DNA of 52,283 nucleotides, taken from a virus. Below are positions 48,860-52,283 of this stretch, piece by piece; within the stretch, counting starts at the first letter, position 1, and each line of letters starts with the position of its first letter. The notes under the pieces are model-generated. The model saw nothing but the letters and a program-made list of their open reading frames with translations, was not told the DNA's origin and did not search any database. The DNA lies in IMG/VR virus record IMGVR_UViG_3300020171_000039, positions 1-52,283 of that record. One strand, written 5' to 3'. The position numbers and the translations under genes were made by a program.

Positions 48860-49363
48860 CTAGCCCGAGGCAAGGGCCTTCTTAGCCTCGCGTGGAAACT
48901 CGCGGTACACCTTGTCTGAGGCTGTCAACGGACCATAGTACCTGGCATCCTCGGGGTTGACGTACTCGACAACACCACCGAGTCTGTAGACAACCGGAAC
49001 GAACCTGACCCCTTTCCAGTCCCTGATCTTGGTGTAGATCTCGTACTCCCTGGTCTGGTTCTTCAGAGTGATCTCGACGAAGGGAGGAACGATGCCTCGT
49101 TCTCTGCGTCCTTCACGTTCGGTGAATCCGACCCAGAGCGTTACATGACCCGGACCTGGAACAGGATCCTGTTTCGGTTCAACCGGGGCTGAGATCTCGA
49201 GAGGAACAGAGACCAATTCAGGTCCTTGATACTCGTAGCCACAAGGGCACTCAGTTCTGGGATAGCCTCCTCCATGATCCAAGTTACCGCAAGCAGGGCA
49301 ACGCTTCGCTGTGTCGTCTCGCATCGCTAGTCGGTAGAACTCGTGACGGCTGCTCAGTCCCAT
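48860..49363 (-). CDS. Zinc-ribbon protein of unknown function (167 aa)
   Basis: An N-terminal zinc ribbon (C22, C25, C39, C41: CPACGN then CPCGYEY) is followed by a Pro-rich linker and a beta-rich domain (GHVTLWVGFTEREG, VVYRLGGVVEYVNP). The start ATG overlaps the previous gene by 10 bases. It stands in the accessory block upstream of the structural genes. No family is recognised. Confidence 0.6.
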   Translation of the reverse strand: MGLSSRHEFYRLAMRDDTAKRCPACGNLDHGGGYPRTECPCGYEYQGPELVSVPLEISAPVEPKQDPVPGPGHVTLWVGFTEREGRRERGIVPPFVEITLKNQTREYEIYTKIRDWKGVRFVPVVYRLGGVVEYVNPEDARYYGPLTASDKVYREFPREAKKALASG

Positions 49364-49866
49364 TCGTCATCATCTCCTTCGAGAGAAGCCAGAGCATCTA
49401 GAGCTTCGTCCTCAGGGATCACTCGGACTCGGTGGATGATCTCTTCCGGGATCTCGGAGAGACGAGAGAAGACGATCATACTATCCGGAGACTCGGTACG
49501 ATCCATGACGTGCCAGTCGTCGGTCCAGTAGAACCGTTCTTCCGGAGGATGCGCTTCGTTCCATCGACGGAAGTCGATCTTGTAGAGGACCGCGTCTCCG
49601 CTTAGATACTCATCTCGGTAGAGAACAGGAAGCCACTCGTCAGCATCCCCGATGTGAACGCCGTAGAATCCGGACAGAGCCTGATCGAACGGGTGCTCAA
49701 TCTTGAATGCTGTCTTCGGATCGGATCCAACGGCTACGAGTCGTTCTCCGTAGAAGTCTGCTTCGGGATACGCATCATCCCCAGTCCTGAGCTCGTTATC
49801 CTCGAACTCGACCGAAGTCGTACCCTCAGTTAAGGCTGCTCGTAGGAACTCTTCTCGGATAGTCAT
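49354..49866 (-). CDS. Hypothetical protein (170 aa)
   Basis: ATG 49866 makes an ATGA overlap with the preceding membrane-protein gene and has GAGG seven bases before it, so I prefer it to the start at 49932. The protein is acidic with a strand-rich centre (LPVLYRDEYLSGDAVLYKIDF, FYWTDDWHVM) and an Asp/Glu-rich C-terminus. It is cytoplasmic by appearance. I do not recognise it. Confidence 0.6.
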   Translation of the reverse strand: MTIREEFLRAALTEGTTSVEFEDNELRTGDDAYPEADFYGERLVAVGSDPKTAFKIEHPFDQALSGFYGVHIGDADEWLPVLYRDEYLSGDAVLYKIDFRRWNEAHPPEERFYWTDDWHVMDRTESPDSMIVFSRLSEIPEEIIHRVRVIPEDEALDALASLEGDDDEWD

Positions 49867-50114
49867 GTCAACACCTCGGCGAGAACCTGGACCAGTCGAA
49901 CAAGAGCACCTGCGACGATGACAGCGATACACCAGACCGTGAAGTATATAGTGTAGCCTTCGTTGCTACGATCGGCTACCATGTCCTGGAACAGCTCTAG
50001 ACACGATTTCCGTTCGACCTCGTCGCCAGCGTACTTGTCCAGGAGGTGCCCGGTGACGATGATACTGAGGAACGTCGGAAGAACCATCAAGGTGCGTAGA
50101 GCGGAACCGATCAT
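49863..50114 (-). CDS. Small two-span membrane protein, holin candidate
   Basis: From ATG 50114 (ATGA overlap) the 83-residue product has two hydrophobic spans, about 7-26 (RTLMVLPTFLSIIVTGHLL) and 55-78 (TIYFTVWCIAVIVAGALVRL), with a charged loop between. Size and topology fit a class II holin, but no lysin gene is adjacent and other membrane roles such as exclusion are possible. Confidence 0.5.
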   Translation of the reverse strand: MIGSALRTLMVLPTFLSIIVTGHLLDKYAGDEVERKSCLELFQDMVADRSNEGYTIYFTVWCIAVIVAGALVRLVQVLAEVLT

Positions 50115-50311
50115 GTCAGTACCGCCTGGATCCACTGCTTGAGCTCATCCACAACATTGCGTGTCTTCATCTGCTCAGCAGTCAAGAACTCGATCTCTCC
50201 CTCTGGAATCGAGGAGTCGAGGACGATCTCGAACTTACCAGGACGGCCTGGTGCTCGGACCTCTGAGCTCGGCAGCTTGATCTGGAACGGCTTGGTGCTC
50301 TCACAGACCAT
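50111..50311 (-). CDS. Small protein (66 aa), unknown
   Basis: ATG 50311 has AGGAG seven bases upstream; GTG 50314 is an alternative. The protein has a strand-rich first half (KPFQIKLPSSEVRAPGRPGKF has the tone of a beta hairpin) and a C-terminal helix (AEQMKTRNVVDELKQWI). It is coupled to the two-span membrane protein by ATGA. No function is apparent. Confidence 0.55.
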   Translation of the reverse strand: MVCESTKPFQIKLPSSEVRAPGRPGKFEIVLDSSIPEGEIEFLTAEQMKTRNVVDELKQWIQAVLT

Positions 50312-50320
50312 CACTTGCTC

Positions 50321-50974
50321 CTAGTTATATTTGGCAGCGAAGTCCTCGGAGGTGATCTCTTCGGCAGCAGCAGCATACGCCTTCTTGACCGCCGTCGCCA
50401 GATCCGGATCTTTCCCTGTTCCGAACTCGTCGTCACTGTTGTGCAGATCGACGATGAAGATCATCTCTCCTCGGACCTTGATCCAGATAGGTTGCTCGAA
50501 CTCTCCCGCATCGAGAATCGCTGTGTAACCGTCCCCGCTCTTGTGCTTCTTAGGTGTTCCGGCGAGCATCTCGTACTCGACGTCCGCTGCCTGGAGAGCC
50601 GTGACGATTTCCTCTGGAACCGGGCCACTCGGACCGGAGAGCTCCTGCCTCGGTCGTGTACTCCAGTCGTAGACCCTCCAGTAGAACTCGTCGACACCGC
50701 TCCGGATCCTGGAGCGTTTAAGGGTAACAAGATCCTCCCCTCGCTCGTCGGTCCAGGAGACGGAACCGGTCACGTCCATCTCAGCATCTGGAGCCTTCGG
50801 ATCCATCCCAAGCTCTCGGATCTTCTCCTCAGCGTCCTCACGATCATGGAAGGGGTAGTAGGTCACCATCCCGAGAGCGCTGTCCTTCGTCGGCTTCCCG
50901 TCGTAGGAGTCTTCCTCGCTGATCTGAGGCTTCCCTACCGCGGACTTGAACTCGTTCATCACCTTGTCAGTCAT
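50321..50974 (-). CDS. Hypothetical protein (217 aa)
   Basis: ATG 50974 overlaps the upstream stop as TGATG with AGGAG upstream. Two related halves carry strands such as DAEMDVTGSVSWTDE and EQPIWIKVRGEMIFIVDLHN, with a C-terminal helix (ATAVKKAYAAAAEEI). It is acidic and soluble. No known motif or domain is seen. Confidence 0.6.
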   Translation of the reverse strand: MTDKVMNEFKSAVGKPQISEEDSYDGKPTKDSALGMVTYYPFHDREDAEEKIRELGMDPKAPDAEMDVTGSVSWTDERGEDLVTLKRSRIRSGVDEFYWRVYDWSTRPRQELSGPSGPVPEEIVTALQAADVEYEMLAGTPKKHKSGDGYTAILDAGEFEQPIWIKVRGEMIFIVDLHNSDDEFGTGKDPDLATAVKKAYAAAAEEITSEDFAAKYN

Positions 50975-51324
50975 CACTTGCTCCTGTACCGATGTGACCA
51001 GTTACGAAGACCGAGGCCTTCCTTGGGATAGTACCTCGGGACAACGATACGATGAGGAATCAGGACCTCAGCAGGTTCGTAGACTTCCTCGTACGTACAG
51101 CACCTGCTACGAATGAAGTCCCAGTGCTCTACTCTCCGAGCTGCAGCCTTCATCGATCGGGTGAGATGACGAGACTCGTCGCAGAGGTCCGAACCTGTGG
51201 ACGAGATCGTGAACGTCGAGGCTCCTACGGCGTAGTCTGGGTACAGGAAGACGACGTTCCCTGTGACGTGGTGGATGGTAGCCGTGGAACTTGCAGGACT
51301 CCAGGCTTGAGTCGATGAGATCAT
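50974..51324 (-). CDS. Hypothetical protein (116 aa)
   Basis: The start overlaps the preceding gene by ATGA. A Ser/Thr-rich beta N-terminus (TATIHHVTGNVVFLYPDY) precedes a basic stretch with adjacent cysteines (RSRCCTYEEVYEP) and a C-terminus rich in Tyr, Arg and Pro. I see no membrane span and no recognised domain. Confidence 0.6.
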   Translation of the reverse strand: MISSTQAWSPASSTATIHHVTGNVVFLYPDYAVGASTFTISSTGSDLCDESRHLTRSMKAAARRVEHWDFIRSRCCTYEEVYEPAEVLIPHRIVVPRYYPKEGLGLRNWSHRYRSK

Positions 51325-52199
51325 TCAGCTCTCCTCATCTGGATCCGTGACGCTCCTGGTGTAGGAGTCGGGACGATCCTCACGATCTCCCAACGTTTCG
51401 TCTTGGTCCTGAGACCGGTCTTGAGACCGAATCCGAAGTCCTTCCCGTCGCAGTAGAGGAAGTAGTACGGAGCTTCGTCCTTGGTAGAGTAGCTGACGAT
51501 GTCACCTGGTTCGAGCCGGTCAGCGTCGGAGGTGGCTGCTGCTACCTGAACATCGTAGTCGAATGTCTGTTCCTTGATCGTGTCCTCGACACCGGTCCCG
51601 TCAGGATCGAAGAAGTCCACGTAGGACTGGATGGTCTTGACCTGGGCAGGTGTCCAATGGTACGACCGCTTCCCATCCCGGTCCTTGGGATTGATCAGTT
51701 CGGTCTTGTCGCCCTTGCACTTATCGAACCAGTCCTGGAGGCTCGTACCTTTCTCCTGCGACATCGCAGCCCAGTCACAGACCATCTCTGCCAGGTCCGT
51801 GTCGGACATCTTCTGGGGGTCGCCTAGAGCTTCGGGATGGTGGCTGTTGTCCTTGTTCTTGACGTGGTTCCCTGTTGCTCTGTCAACCTGGTCCTTGACA
51901 CCAGGAGGATACTCGAAGGTCTTCCCTTCGTCCTTGGACTTGTACCACCACGTCAACCAGACGTACGGTTCGATCTCGCCTTCGCTGTACTTCGAGGCAT
52001 CGTGTACGTCGGCACGATCCTTGAGTAGCTCCGCCTCGTCGACCAGACCGGAGGTTGCAAGAGCCTCGCAGTTCTGCTGGACCCTGGTGATGTGGTTGGC
52101 TGTACGACGGTGGTAGAAGTCGAGCATCTCTTGTGTAGGCTCAGGAAGGCTGTCTTCTTCCTGAAGTGCGAGCTTCGTGAAGATGTCTGCGGGATTCAT
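51321..52199 (-). CDS. HD-like (DUF5662-style) protein with C-terminal beta domain
   Basis: From ATG 52199 (GGAAGG seven bases upstream, ATGA overlap) the protein has 292 residues. Residues 30-125 form a helical domain with likely metal ligands H36, H66-D67 in DVHDASKYS, H112 and H120-H121 in HHPE, the spacing of small HD-like phage proteins. The C-terminal part (LEPGDIVSYSTKDEAPYYFLYCDG) is a beta domain. If active it would be a phosphohydrolase; the substrate cannot be inferred. Confidence 0.55.
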   Translation of the reverse strand: MNPADIFTKLALQEEDSLPEPTQEMLDFYHRRTANHITRVQQNCEALATSGLVDEAELLKDRADVHDASKYSEGEIEPYVWLTWWYKSKDEGKTFEYPPGVKDQVDRATGNHVKNKDNSHHPEALGDPQKMSDTDLAEMVCDWAAMSQEKGTSLQDWFDKCKGDKTELINPKDRDGKRSYHWTPAQVKTIQSYVDFFDPDGTGVEDTIKEQTFDYDVQVAAATSDADRLEPGDIVSYSTKDEAPYYFLYCDGKDFGFGLKTGLRTKTKRWEIVRIVPTPTPGASRIQMRRAE

Positions 52200-52283
52200 C
52201 GGATAGCCTTCCAATTGTCATCGAACATCATAGCCGGGTCGCTTCCGGTCCCACCGTAGCTTAAGATGTACTTCACGACACCT
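52196..52283 (-). CDS. C-terminal end of a gene entering from the right edge
   Basis: An open frame runs from the right edge to TGA at 52198-52196, which overlaps the next ATG as ATGA. The visible 28 residues (YILSYGGTGSDPAMMFDDN in part) have coding character but no recognised motif. The start lies outside the window. Confidence 0.55.
   Translation of the reverse strand, partial: GVVKYILSYGGTGSDPAMMFDDNWKAIR

Noticed and set aside
1-52283. CRISPR arrays, insertion sequences, integrase or attachment sites
   Set aside because: I saw no regularly spaced repeats, transposase or recombinase motifs, or terminal repeats in the window.

Overview
The window is a 52 kb piece of a contractile-tailed double-stranded DNA phage (Caudoviricetes, myovirus morphology). 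Every gene I can support lies on the minus strand, so transcription runs from high to low coordinates. Genes are packed tightly, mostly by ATGA or TGATG overlaps and often behind strong AGGAGG-type ribosome sites. Long plus-strand ORFs are shadows of the real genes. The capsid and portal proteins resemble T4 gp23, gp21 and gp20, while the baseplate resembles P2, Mu and contractile injection systems (J-like, gp25-like, tail protein I, gpD/gp27, gp5/VgrG). I see no tRNA, integrase, CRISPR array, insertion sequence or terminase. The host cannot be named from this sequence.

Layout in transcription order. 52283-46950: small accessory genes (an HD-like protein, zinc ribbons, small membrane proteins) and a beta-rich virion-type gene split by a frameshift. 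46763-44943: a membrane coiled-coil protein, a hydrophobic protein and a WYL-like protein. 44946-40957: an 841-residue prohead protease fused to a scaffold-like region, then the major capsid protein with a strong 3' hairpin. 40878-34214: neck, head-completion and tail-terminator candidates and a single-span membrane protein. 34211-30945: a SAP-like protein, tail sheath and tail tube. 30888-29904: a gp26-like tail chaperone with a second ORF reached by a predicted +1 frameshift. 29898-27163: the tape measure with a rearranged lytic transglycosylase domain. 27161-14814: tube initiator, gp53/LysM-like, hub, spike, fibre genes, gp25-like, J-like and tail protein I-like genes. 14654-8433: a 2073-residue multidomain virion protein. 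8422-6596: the portal, far from the other capsid genes. 6615-6358: a PC4-like protein.

A highly structured 300-base stretch (6056-6357) separates this virion block from the downstream block, which holds two small genes, an SF2 helicase, a DnaB-like helicase, a DnaG-like primase and several small unknown genes. It is a natural place for a promoter, a leader RNA or an origin. Together the window encodes much of head, neck and contractile tail assembly plus a core of the replisome.

The most notable observations are: (1) a UUU CGU +1 shift-prone site joining the two tail-chaperone ORFs; (2) an interleaved inverted-repeat element at 6087-6197; (3) a tape measure whose transglycosylase halves are in swapped order; (4) a beta module of about 70 residues repeated in at least four virion genes including the sheath; (5) a basic ESKK linker repeated in the protease-scaffold protein and a neck-region protein; (6) a tail gene with no canonical start codon, in frame with the gene before it.
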